DNA from: Apodospora peruviana
Taxonomy: Eukaryota; Ascomycota; Sordariomycetes; Sordariales; Lasiosphaeriaceae
Length of the DNA stretch: 64,000 nucleotides
Reading direction: 5' to 3'
NCBI GenBank assembly: GCA_033439685.1
Contig: JAUEDM010000005.1
Coordinates: 1,860,001 to 1,924,000, forward strand
Position numbers and translations under genes: made by a program. Under the pieces are notes generated by a model that saw only the letters and a list, made by a program, of their open reading frames with translations, ran no database searches and was not told the origin of the DNA. Below are positions 50,101 to 60,558 of this stretch, in pieces (position 1 is the first letter of the stretch; each line of letters begins with the position of its first letter).

Positions 50101-52618
50101 AATGCATCACATTGTATCGGTGTGAGGAAACGGTAGAGACAGCCAGCTGAGAACGATCCCGTCTGCTGGAGATAATAGGTAACCTGAAAATACATCAATG
50201 CAGCGTACTTTCATCATGATGGAAAACAGCAAATGCCAAGGGGATCAATCTGGAAGGATTCTGCCGAAGGAAGTTTTTCAATCCCGGTTCGACGTGTGTT
50301 TGGCAGCTTGGCAACCTTTGAGCTCCCTGAATCAGATGAACTGTACGGGTTAGTGTAGCGACTTCCCCAGCGGAGAGAATGGACGACAGGCGGTGGAATC
50401 AGAGGCCGTGCTTTCCTCGTTCCAAAGTCCAAGTTGTGCAGTGTGGAGTTATGATGTGGCGCTCGCACTTCTTCAGAGCGCAAGCCTCACTCCGTACCTA
50501 CTGACGAGTGATAAGTTGATAACAGCTTTGCTTCCTCGGATCCAAACCAGCCACGCAGCAGGGGCGACTGCGACCACCGGGGCCAATGGTTGCGCGCCCT
50601 TTCCGACAGGACCGACCTTGCGGGTTAGACCTGTCAGTGTCTGCCGAGCTGTTGAAGCAAGAACGGTGAACGGTGAATCAAACACTGCGAATGCTTGGCT
50701 TGATCGTCCCTTCGCTTCAAGCACAAGTCGTGGGACTGCTAGGGCTGTGCCTTCTTCCTCACACTTCTCGAGGTCCTGGTTCTTGAACGCGTGCATCACA
50801 GCATTACGCTATGAACTATGGAGCTAAGTACACCAGGTAATGAACCATCCAGTTCCAAACGGAGTTACGGAGTCACGGCTTATGGATTTCGGGAGTATCC
50901 ATACCAGACCGACTCATTGTGTCCCGAGGAAAGACAAGGGACCTTCGGAGACCTTTGGTAGTGCAGTTGTGAATCACATCACGGCCACCCATCTCCAGCC
51001 CTCCCCAGGATTCCGGACTCCTGTGCTGTGGCTTGCAGATGGCACAAAGACTGAACCCTTGTTCACTATCATTAAGTCTAACGCCGAGGTTTGTACCAAG
51101 TTCATCTCCGCGAGATTGTGCGAGTACTGAACCCCCCGTTCTTGATCAAATCAGAGTTGTCTATCCAGTAATGCCGCTTCTCAGGTCAAATCCGCCAAGC
51201 TGGGCGCGGCTGTGACTTACCTACCTTACCTATTTGCCTTTGAAGTATGGACAAGAGACCACCGTGCTGCATGTGCCCACGTAGGGCTGGGTCTTGTGCT
51301 GTGCTACAGCACTTTGCAGTCCACAAGTTTTCCTCCTCCTCCGCCTCGTCATGAGGACGGCGGCCGACCATCCCGGACTGGCTTTCCAGACATCCACTCA
51401 TCGGGCAGACAGTTCACAACTTCACATGGACCCGGCTGCATGCGTCCCGCTAGTGTGGTCTGCTAGACTACCCGGTAGTAAATATGTCCGAGAGGCTGTC
51501 AGATCTGCCGATACGTGGCAGGTGAACCAAGGACATCCCATGCATCACGACCAGCCACGACAGTAGGACGGACTCTCTTCTTGGTATGAAGCCTCTCGTG
51601 GCTGGCAACTGACCGATGCATTCGCATTCGCAGTGGTTGGAGAACAGACGGGCTCTAGAGAGATATATGAGAGGCTTTTCGTGTGGTATCGCATCCGTCT
51701 CAACTCTGATCCCGTGAACAAGGAGCATGCGCTAACGTATCCCATGCACCTCAGGTCGGGAAAGGCATAACGATCCCAGAAGATTCTCGTATGTACATAT
51801 GCCTATTCTGGGAAATTTCACAGCTATTTCCCAGGATCAAGCAAGAGAGTCACTTACAATGGCGAGCTTGTACCTCCAATGCACGCATTGATGTATGTAC
51901 TGCAAGTACACAGTTGCCACACCGGGAGCAGCAGGACCAAAGTCTATGGGATGGTCTGGTTTTGCACGATGGACGAATGGCCGGCCATTCCACTGAACCG
52001 TGGATCTGGCGATGCTTGTTTCAGAGGCGAAGGCTTCCCCGTCTTTTCTCGTCTCAATCTTGCTCTGGTTTTGCCTTCACAGGCATGAATTCTCCTTTCG
52101 GTGCCCTTGGCAGATTTGTGATCGACCTGTCAGAGCTTGAAGATGATTAGGAACCACACTAGAGACCGGACAACACAATGTCGACGGCTTCTCGTCGCAT
52201 AGGTCGGTAAACTAATCGGACGAGCCCCTGACATACCTGGTTGCAGCATTTCATCTCATTAATCAGCAATCTTCATCAGCACCATTTCTCAAGGGCCGAG
52301 ACGGACGGGACTTTCCCCGTCCTCCCATCAGCAGCCTCCCGCTTGTGCCTGGGCCGTTCCATGTGTTGCGTTGAGCCAGGTGAAGAGTTGCTAATCAACC
52401 GCAATGCTATATGGATTATTACGTACTTGGAAAGTCCTTTGCCCCTGGTTTTGTTTGTGTTTGCCTGGTTCAATGTCAGGTTGTTTTTAACGTTCTTATT
52501 TTTATTTTTGGCGCCAATCCGTCGGATTGCGCGCTTCCATCGTTTGATAAAAGTTATAACCCAAGTGGGTAGTCTTCCCAACAAGGGAAATGTTGTTTTG
52601 TTCGCAAAAAGGGCTGTG

Positions 52619-52652
<34 letters not shown>

Positions 52653-53476
52653 GCTTCCTGGGCTGTTCCTTTACACCCCAGTAGAAGTGTGTCGATATCA
52701 AAATCGATCATGAAAACTCCTATTGGTACATATATCCCTGTCACCGTTTTCATATCCCCAACGTTCTTTTGCTGGGCACTAAGGACTTGGCATGGAGGAG
52801 CGAGCGCTCTCCGTTTTTGCTCTTTCTTGTTGTTCCTCCAAATGCATGGGTTTTTGGCAGATCTGCTGCGAAAAGAAGGATTTCAGAAATTGAATGATAA
52901 TGAAAAGGATGTTGCTTTGTTGCTTCCGCATCCAACAGGAATTTTCAGCTACCCTCCAGAAATGGACAAGCGCGTCTTTCAGATGGGACGGCCCCCCGCA
53001 TCACCCGTACGCGCACACACAGCTGTGAAACTGTGCCCCATGAAAGTGCGTCCGCTGTTTTGGGGAAGGACTTGGTCAGCCCTATGAGGCGCGCCCCAAA
53101 TGGATCCAAAAAGTCTTGGATCCCACCACCTCGACCCCTCACCATCTCCATGCAGTGAGACGACTTGTCTCCGATAGTAACTGACTGTCGTGTCTTGTCT
53201 GTATGCCAATCAGTTCCAGTCTAACCTATCGGGTTAATTGCTGACAACGGGCTTGCATGCCTTACCTTAGCTAGCCTTCCGTGGTACACACAGCACCGCC
53301 AGTGACGATCCAATCCGAAAACGAGAGGCTTTAGTTGGACGACAGCTCTCATCTTCCCCATCGCGAGCAAGTATCTACCTACCTGGCCCGGGCCGAGAAA
53401 AAGCGTGATTGGCGTCTTTTTGCTTTCGTAAAGCTCACCCAGCCTACCAAATCAGCTGCATATCATCATCATCATC
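47147..53476. other. 6.3 kb gene-poor interval between bZIP and CIA30 genes
   Basis: No protein-like frame could be supported; the longest (48573-49124 plus, 183 codons; 48367-48873 minus, 168 codons) overlap each other in a GC-rich patch. The interval contains a 15-nt and a 31-nt poly-T tract, overlapping GTACTGTAC motifs at 49944-49957, and a CAT trinucleotide run just before the CIA30 start. Confidence 0.55.
52620..52650. repeat. Poly-T homopolymer, 31 nt
   Basis: Uninterrupted run of 31 T residues with no similarity visible between its flanks and those of the 41-nt run at 15373. Confidence 0.95.
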
Positions 53477-54498
53477 ATGCACTACCTCTTTGGAAGAGAA
53501 GGGAGGTATGTGCATCTCTTTTTGGTTAAAACTACCTTGCCCACTTTTGATTATAAACGAAAATACGAATGCAAATCTATTATAAAAACCCCTTTTATAA
53601 CCCACTCTCATGAACACGTTTTGAGTCGTCTGCCTGTCTGCTTCGGGAAAACATACCCGCGTGAACAACAAACAAGCATAGAATCCCATAAAAAAGCTGA
53701 GACAAAAGAGACAGGCCGTGGAAAGAATCAGATTGGACAGCATCCGACGACCGCGTCCGCGGCGGAAAGAGCGTTTCCAACTTGACTGTTGTTGATGTTG
53801 ACGACGCCGACGGCGCCCTCCTCCGAACCGCGGACGACAGGGGAGGAGTAGGCGAAGGAGAAGAACGAAAGAACAAGGCTGCTGCTGTAAAGTTTCACGG
53901 CTGCCTAGACATCACGGCCCTCGGCGGCGCCGGGTTCGCGTCCCAGCGCACTGTTGACGACCACGTACCACCGTTCGACTTGGCTGCTGTCGGTGGCTAT
54001 GATACTTTGGTATTAGACATCATCATTACTAGTGACAACAAGTCTTCTGATGACAACAAATACACAATAGTCCTAAAGGACACCGTGCTGCCGAAACGGC
54101 CCGACGGGAGGGAGCAGAGCACTGTGAGCTGGGAGCATGATTTCACTGTTTCTGGGACACAAAAAGACGCCGCTCGGAATGATGGTAGTAGCAGCAGCAT
54201 CGAGAGGAGGAGGATTGTCGTCTTGCGATTTGGAGACTTTCGGCCCATGTACAGGGGAAAGCCTGCCGAGGATGCGAAGCCGCTGGATTGGGCAAACATC
54301 AAAAGGATTAGCATCATGATACGCAGGTTTGTTTATCCTCTGTCGGCTTTGTCCTTCACATTTGTACTGATCAAGAGCTAATTATTACCTTACCCGTATA
54401 GCTTCTTTGGTGAGCAGGAGGGTCCGTTTACCTTGTATCTTTCGTCTATTGCGGCGTGTAAGGAATCCGACTTGAAGATGACCTTGACGAGTCTTTAA
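53477..54498 (+). CDS. CIA30-domain protein (NDUFAF1/CIA30 family)
   Basis: Protein of 245 residues consisting almost entirely of a CIA30 domain, the fold of the respiratory complex I assembly factor CIA30/NDUFAF1. Exons: 53477-53505, 53715-54326 and 54402-54498. Exon 1 encodes only MHYLFGREG plus two bases; it is supported because splicing it by a GTATGT donor to the ACAG acceptor at 53714 joins the frame to the family pattern W-x-x-S-D-D-R-V-R-G-G-K-S. Later family motifs: FHGCLDI, GGAGFASQRT, LPKRPDGREQSTVSWE, FRPMYRGKP and, after intron 2, SFFGEQEGPF. There is no obvious mitochondrial presequence, so this may be the short cytosolic-type fungal CIA30-domain protein rather than the complex I assembly factor itself. 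Intron 1 is unusually long at 209 nt. Intron 2 is 75 nt with a CTAAT branch site. Confidence 0.88.
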
Positions 54499-54771
54499 GG
54501 AATACGTTTCCGATTTTTGGATTAAGGTGTCATGGCGGGCACGTCCCTGTGTCGGAATTGGAGGTTTGGGTGGTTGCTGAGCCATATTTATTACGGGCTT
54601 CCCTGTGATATTCATATCAGAGATACATAATACACAGTCTGTATACATTTGTGATGTGCTGTACCTTCCGTCTATCTGGGCAAATCAACGTATGCGTCAA
54701 GAAGGCGGAAGGGAAATGAAAAGGATATAATGAGTAGACACGAATAAAGGTCAAGACTCTTTTAAAGAGAT

Positions 54772-54779
54772 AAAAAAAA
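54772..54779 (-). terminator. RNA polymerase III T-run terminator of tRNA-Tyr
   Basis: Eight consecutive T residues on the transcribed (minus) strand, 13 nt beyond the tRNA 3' end. Confidence 0.8.
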
Positions 54780-54792
54780 GAGAATGATGATG

Positions 54793-54881
54793 TCTCCTCG
54801 ACCGGAATCGAGCCGGTGACCTTTCGATTCTGATTTTAGACAATTACAGTCGAACGTGATAGCCAACTACACCACAAGGAG
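54793..54881 (-). tRNA. tRNA-Tyr (anticodon GTA) with 15-nt intron
   Basis: A complete cloverleaf on the minus strand. The acceptor stem is CTCCTTG (54881-54875) with CGAGGAG (54800-54794), followed by discriminator A at 54793. The anticodon stem TTCGA pairs with TCGAA, and the T-arm is ACCGG-CTCGATT-CCGGT. The loop reads CT-GTA-A, then a 15-nt intron (54829-54843) at the canonical place after position 37, then A38. A C1-G72 pair together with A73 and anticodon GTA is the eukaryotic tRNA-Tyr identity set. The T-loop begins with C instead of the usual T at position 54. It ends before a T8 terminator. Confidence 0.88.
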
Positions 54882-55198
54882 GAGTTTGTTTTTTGTTGAA
54901 TATGCTGGTCGGAAACTAAGTTCTTGTGTGGTGGGCCTTGGCGGGTGGGCGTGGGCTATGGTCGTGCTGTTAGGCTGTGGGTTCGTGGGTTTCGTGATGG
55001 AGTCACCGTACCCTACCTTATTCATGATGAGCAATGCGGAGCCAACCACACAAGGGCGTGACTGATAGTGGGGTATTCAACTGTGTGAAGTTGGTTTCAG
55101 TTTCAGTCAGTGGTTGCGGATTGGTGCTTTGTTTGTTTACATCAGGAAAAGGGGGCGTAGCATTCCTTTCATAATTAAGACTTCACGAACCCCATATT
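54882..55198. other. Spacer between tRNA-Tyr and 5S rRNA genes
   Basis: 317 bp between two divergently transcribed Pol III genes. I see no further gene or repeat. Confidence 0.7.
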
Positions 55199-55317
55199 AC
55201 ATACGGCCATAGATAGTGGAAAGCTCGGGATCCCGTCCGCTCTCCCATAGATAAGCCACTAATCGCCAGACTAGTAGTTGGGTCGGTGACGACCAGCGAA
55301 TCCCTGGTGCGGTATGT
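55199..55317 (+). rRNA. 5S ribosomal RNA
   Basis: A 119-nt gene matching the Pezizomycotina 5S pattern from memory: it begins ACATACGGCCATA, contains GGGATCCCGTCCGCTC and AGATAAGCCACT (box A region), then TAGTAGTTGGGTCGGTGACG and CCAGCGAATCCCT, and ends GGTATGT. The terminal helix pairs (ACATAC with GTATGT) but has a G-G mismatch at the seventh pair. Helix II is intact (TAGTGG with CCACTA). Single dispersed 5S genes, rather than arrays linked to the rDNA, are usual in these fungi. Confidence 0.93.
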
Positions 55318-55321
55318 TTTT
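55317..55321 (+). terminator. RNA polymerase III T-run terminator of 5S rRNA
   Basis: A run of five T residues overlapping the last base of the 5S gene, the normal Pol III stop. Confidence 0.8.
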
Positions 55322-56010
55322 GCATGGCAGATAACGCCTTTTCTGCTTTGCCTTGAAAAGCTCTATGAACTAATCCTTTTATTATATTTCTCCTTTGACG
55401 CGTTATCCACTTTCAGAGAAGAGCCGCTATCTAGTATAGAAGAATCAATATACATGGGCGAAGTAGGTCGTCGTGGTAGGTCCTTAAGTGATCAAACCGG
55501 TAGACAAATCGAACAGACCCAGAAGTCATGAAGTTATACGTCGGCTTATTCCTGGAATAGAAAGCGGGACTGCTATACTTTATTTTATAGGCATGTGAAC
55601 ACGGATTTTACTTTATCCAGTTTGGGATTATCCACATGCTCTAACCTGCTAGCTTACGGCCATCCAGCCTATACACAGGTGACCACTTCCATCTCCCAAT
55701 CTGAAATATGTGATGAGAAAGAGATCCAATCACACCCCCACACAACTCTTTTGAACATCCAACTGCCCCCCTATTGCTTATGGTCCCCACAGCAAGTATT
55801 GACAAGACCATCAGCCTTCACCGCTAAATATGGTATCATACAGTCTACACAAGAAATGAGAAACCCATAACAGCGCCTGCTCCCCGTTTCCATGTCCCCA
55901 TCTTAATCCCAGTCCACCATGCTTCTCTCCATATACTTTCTCAGACGGACAGAGTCTCTCACGCCATGTACAGTTTTTAGTGTAATCCACCACTCATCTC
56001 AGTCGACATG
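55322..56010. other. Intergenic between 5S rRNA and membrane protein gene
   Basis: Probably holds the 3' UTR of the minus-strand membrane protein gene near 56010. No supportable coding or RNA gene otherwise. Confidence 0.6.
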
Positions 56011-58412
56011 TCACCTAGCCTGACCAGCCTGATTGCCGTCCATCTCATGCACATGAAACCCCGGAACCGGTCCCGACTGCCAACTCACCGGCGCCAGTTC
56101 CGCCGGACGCTGCGGTTGCTGTTGCCCCTGGAACCCACCCTGTGGCATCTGAGCATTGACCTGCTGGGGACCGCCATATCCGTTGTAATATCCTGACATC
56201 TGCTGTTGTTGCATTTGTGGTTGCTGCATCTGCATTTGCGGCGGTTGCATCTGCGGAGCGTAATATCCTGCCAGCTCCGGCCGATTCGGGGGTGGGAAGT
56301 GTGGCGAACCCTGGCCCTGAAGCTCTGATCGGTTCGGCGGCGGGTACATGGCACCCTGACCTTGCAGCTCGGGTCTGTTGGGCGGCGGATACTGAGCACC
56401 TTGGGCGTACAGCTCGGCGCTGTTCGGCATAGGAGGATAAGAAGCACCTTGGCCCTGCAACTCGGCGCTGTTGGGCATGGGTGGATAGGGCGCTGTTTGG
56501 CCGTGGAGTTCGGCTTTATTAGGAGGCGGCGTGTAGGCGCCCGCGTGTGCTGAGACTGGCGAGACATTGTCGGTACGTCCAGGGACGCCAGCTTTGAGCG
56601 TGCTTGTGGACGGACTGGGTGGCGGCATGGGCGTCACTATCGCGGTACCCCCAAGCTCTTGCTTGCCATTATAAAAGTCCTGAATCGTGGGTGCCGGTGG
56701 ATCCTGCGCGGCAGGCTGGACGGCGGCCGCCTGGCTTTTCTTCTTCTTGACGAGGTAGACGATGAGACCCGCCAGGAGTCCAAGAATAGCAACAACGCCC
56801 GCAATCACACCGGCAATGAGACCAACATTAGCACCTTTGGAGGTGCCGGTGGTGGTACCGCCGTTCGGACTCCCGTTGCTATTGCTGGTTCCCCCATTGC
56901 TCGTTCCTCCGTTGCTGGAATCGCCGCTACCAGATGTCGCTTGTGGGCCGCCAAAGACACCTCCAGTTCCGCCCGTCGGAGTTTTGTAGGTTTGGGATAC
57001 TGAGTTGGTCACACCGGCGGCGGTAACTTCCGCCTTGGCCGCGCTGCAATAGAAATCGAAGACCTTGTGGCTGTCAGAACTGGACACTAGGAATCCGCCA
57101 AATTAGAGAGAAACTTACCGCTACGGCGGAGGAGATATCGTCAGTTCCAGGAGTGCCGCAATTATATTTGACTGAGGAGGTAAGACTGCTCAGAATATCG
57201 GATGCTACTCCTTCTTTGAGGCAAGCGCAAGAGGCGAGTGCCATAGGCCCCTCAGGGCACATTGAGTATGATTGCTGGGCAGGGGCGTCAGAAGTAGGCC
57301 ATCAATATGTAGCATTTGGCAACCAAGGAAACACTGGACATACATATTGAACAGCATAGGAGAGAGCATTATAAGCACAGGGGGCCAGAGAGCTATACTT
57401 CGGAAGGTCGGTAATATAGTATGTCACTGTCAATCAGTTAGCCATGGGCCGGAGACCAGTAGGACAATATGTACATACTGTCACCTGGAGGGAGAGCTGG
57501 CGGTGGAAAAGACGAGGTGCCATTGTTCAGGTTGCAGTATGCTCTAAACATAGCCTGGGCAGAGCTGATGTCGGCGGTATGCCCTGAGCATGAATATTTG
57601 GCGGAAGTGTTGATTATTTGGCTGACAACCAATGAATTCTGGTTTTTGTTGCAGACACAGGTCGCAAGTAGTGGAGCGTCAGATGGGCAGTTGTCATATG
57701 ACTACGGTAGATCAACGTCAGCTTCAGGTGGTCCCAGATGGTTAAGGCGCTCCAGTTTGCATACCATGGAACTGATTACTGTTAGCAAGTACAAATGTTA
57801 AGACTAGCGAAGGATACTCACTTGATAGCATATGAAACGGCAGAGGCAGCACATGGTGCCAAATACGAGAACTCGGGAATATCAGTGATATAGGCGGAAA
57901 CTGGAGTTGCTGGCGTCGGAAAAGAGGGAATCTTGTCTTGGTTACAGTACGCGGTAAGAACCTAACAAGAGGTCAGGACAACCATGGCTCAGGTTTGATG
58001 CGCTGGAAGCAATAGATGGGTAAATCGTACCGTCTGAGCCGAGGCTTGGTCTTCGCTTGCAGTCGAGCCACATGAAGAGCTGACATCGGAAGAAATATCT
58101 GCGGATATTGAGGCGAAGTTGTTGTTCTTGGTGCACACACAGGCTTGGAGGTCGGTGACTGCTTCGGGACATTTGTTGTATGTTTGGTATTGGATGTTCT
58201 TGGAGATGGCATACGCAGCGCATGGTGCCTGGGAGAGCACGAGTCAGCATATCAACGCCCATAGTCTCTGAGAAGCCGGAACATATTGAGGAGTGTTGTA
58301 TTACAAGAGAAGTGAAGATGGTGAGATCGGTAACGTAGACTATATCCGCCGCCAAAGCAGAGGCTAGGGCCAAAGACAGCGGCAAGACGAATGTTATTGA
58401 CAGTCGCCACAT
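56011..58412 (-). CDS. Single-pass membrane protein with three six-Cys ectodomain repeats
   Basis: 655 residues from eight exons: 58412-58305, 58228-58031, 57961-57822, 57771-57765, 57701-57479, 57426-57344, 57274-57119 and 57063-56011. Order: signal peptide (1 to about 22), three repeats of about 100 residues each with C-x16-C-x9-C-x-C-x20-C-x17/18-C, a Gly/Ser/Asn/Thr-rich stalk, a membrane segment (about 384-409), four lysines, then a Pro/Gln/Tyr-rich cytoplasmic tail with six imperfect 15-residue repeats (core PPPNRPELQGQG). Each Cys repeat is preceded by a (Y/V)-(V/I)-T-D-(L/I) linker and APC. The Cys pattern recalls fungal CFEM-like surface proteins but has six, not eight, cysteines; close relatives are, as I recall, annotated as LPXTG-domain or glycoprotein-type surface proteins. 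Exon 4 is only 7 nt; it is needed to keep the frame and restores exactly the 16-residue spacing seen in the other two repeats. A cell-surface sensor or adhesin role is plausible but unproven. Confidence 0.8.
57765..57771 (-). other. 7-nt microexon (exon 4 of the six-Cys membrane protein)
   Basis: TTCCATG between a 50-nt intron (57772-57821; GTGAGT donor, GCTAAC branch site, ATCAG acceptor) and a 63-nt intron (57702-57764; GTATGC donor, GCTGAC branch site, CGTAG acceptor). It supplies the last base of an Asn codon plus Ser and Met. Without it the following exon is read out of frame. Confidence 0.7.
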
Positions 58413-59896
58413 CTTGGGCAGAAACGAATGTAATTATCTCAGGAAGAACAGATGTAAAGGAGCGATGGACAGAGAACCAGAGAACCGACCGCAGCGGCAC
58501 TTGGAACCGTCGATATTGGCCCTCGAGAGACGGTCTGGACGGGATCACGACGCACGACGCGAGACTCGAGGGGAGAAAGAGGAGAGGAAGGCAGCCGGCC
58601 TGGGAAAAGCGACCATCGAAGGAAAATCCCGTCGTGTGCCATGGCGTCGACCTTGGCGGACCATCCCGACAATGATTGTACTGCGCGGATTGACATTTGC
58701 TGATCTTCAAAGCTTGACGGTCTGGAGTTGAGGGCTCCCAGGTGTGAAGATGGCTAAAGCACAGCCAGATACGGCTTTACATGAATAGGTAGATAGCGAA
58801 GGAAATGAGACCCTGTGGAAGGAGGTCTGAACCCCTGCGAGCTGAAAGGCACCAAAGCTTAAAGTCAGGGGAGCTGGCCAATGAGGTCAAGGCTTAAGAG
58901 AAGAAATCGCTTGAATGGGTAAGGGCGGAACAGGAGTGACAGGGAAAGGAGCTGTGACGCAAATCGACGGATAGACGAGGGGAAGGATGGCACAGATTCG
59001 AACGTTCTTTCCATGAAGAAACCGACAAGGAAAGCAGCGCGAAATACGGATCCGTACGGCGTACAGTTTATTGTGCTCACTCTTGAGAGGTAGTAGTTTT
59101 GTCGTAATTAACATTCTCGCTTAATCGAGCAGATCCTCAACCCGTCGTGTCGGGACAAGACAATCAAAAAGAGTGTCCGACTTAAGCGCCAAGAAACCCC
59201 CCGTACCCGTTCCTACCCCCTGCATCGTCAGCTGCGGAGGAACAAAGTCGCCGTTCGCGACTTACACGAGGATCAATCTGATAAGAGACACTACACTATC
59301 ATTCGTGCCGGTACGCCGGTTTTGATTATCTACAAAAGCTAGTTTGTTTCACTTGATATGTATCGATATGTTGCTTTCTTTCTGGGATAAAGAGCATCTC
59401 AGTTCAGGCTCGCACCGGAAAGTCTGAAGTCGCGCATTTCCTCGACATGCATGGGGGAAATGATACAGAGTCTCAGAAACGCCACCAAAGCCACGACGTA
59501 GTCGAAAAGAAAGGGGCAGCAGGCAGTTGATTGGGAAGAAGCACATCGACGGAGCACGCGAGCGGCTGAGAGGAAGAGCACAACCGCTCCTCAAAGATGT
59601 CCCGATCGGAATAAAAAGCACTGTATATCCATAAACCTTAAAGCTGCCTTTGGTTTACCGCCCGGGCAGAAGCGAACTGCTCTGTGTTACATCAATCAAC
59701 TCCCCAACTTCGAAGCACTTTCAGGCCATAACGTCCCGATTCCTCAACCCCCGCTTCCGCGTGATAAAGCGGTTCTTGATGGCTTCAACTGTGAGGTGAA
59801 AGGTATAAATAACTATGACATACCCACGGATCTGTAAGGACCACAATACATTCCTAGACACGGGACAGAGACCAGCCAGACAACTAGACAAAATCC
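58413..59896. other. Intergenic between membrane protein and DOPA dioxygenase-family genes
   Basis: Contains the promoter/leader of the membrane protein gene (58413 upward) and the 3' flank of the dioxygenase gene. No additional gene could be supported; frames are at most 152 codons and show no family features. Confidence 0.6.
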
Positions 59897-60558
59897 CTAT
59901 TTCCCCTCTCCGGTAGGAGCAGCCTTGGCCGGCGGCACAACAGTTGTCGACAGAAATCTCCTAAACATACCCGTGTCAAGCGGGATCCTCTCGCCCATCC
60001 AGATGGCGCGCTGGGTATGGTTCCGCAGCTCGCGCTCCGCCAGCGGTACGTTGTCTTCGGTCGTGTTGGGGTGGACCAGCGCCGACAGCGGGCCGCGGTG
60101 GATGGCGAGCCAGGGAATGAAAGCCCCGAACTGCGCCGGCGTGAACAGGTTGACCTCGAACATGGCCACGGGATGCGGGCCGACCGGCTTGTCCCAGAAG
60201 GCGTAGATGCGCAGCTCCGGAAACTCGCGCCGGATGCGCTCCCAGAGCTCGCGAGCGTATTTGGCCTGTTCCGGGTTTGACTGGAAGTGGTAGATGTGGA
60301 TGTCGCTTTTTGGATTCGTCCATGTATTAGCTTGTGAGTTCTATGAATAAGGATTACGGTTATATTTGAAAGTTGAGCTTACAATCCGCCACGCCGGCCG
60401 TTTTCCAGTGGCTCGGGAAACTTTTCGTATGCATCGCTCAGGACGCCTGTCTGTGGGTTGCGGAAACTCTTGCCGTCTTCGGCCCGCTCGTCGGGGAGGG
60501 GCGGCGCGTTCTCGTACCCCTCCAATGGTGACGGGTAGCTATAGCTTGAGGGGTCCAT
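59897..60558 (-). CDS. DOPA 4,5-dioxygenase-family protein
   Basis: 194 residues from two exons (60558-60383 and 60305-59897); intron 60306-60382 has a GTAAGC donor, GCTAAT branch-like site and AAAAAG acceptor. The protein matches the small DOPA 4,5-dioxygenase family, non-haem iron enzymes that cleave catechol rings extradiol-wise (betalain pigments in Amanita; in most fungi the substrate is unknown). Visible motifs: HIYHF at residues 62-66 with two histidines, GPHPVAMFEV, and GAFIPWLAIHRGPLSALVHPNT carrying further histidines that are candidate metal ligands. The N-terminal about 58 residues form a proline-rich lead with no signal peptide, so it should be cytosolic. It sits beside a terpene cyclase relic, but nothing shows that they form a pathway. 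Confidence 0.85.

Noticed and set aside
57087..57118. A separate 358-residue protein starting at 57087 in the membrane protein gene
   Set aside because: That start lies inside an intron (57064-57118); the signal peptide and Cys repeats upstream splice into the same frame, giving one 655-residue protein.
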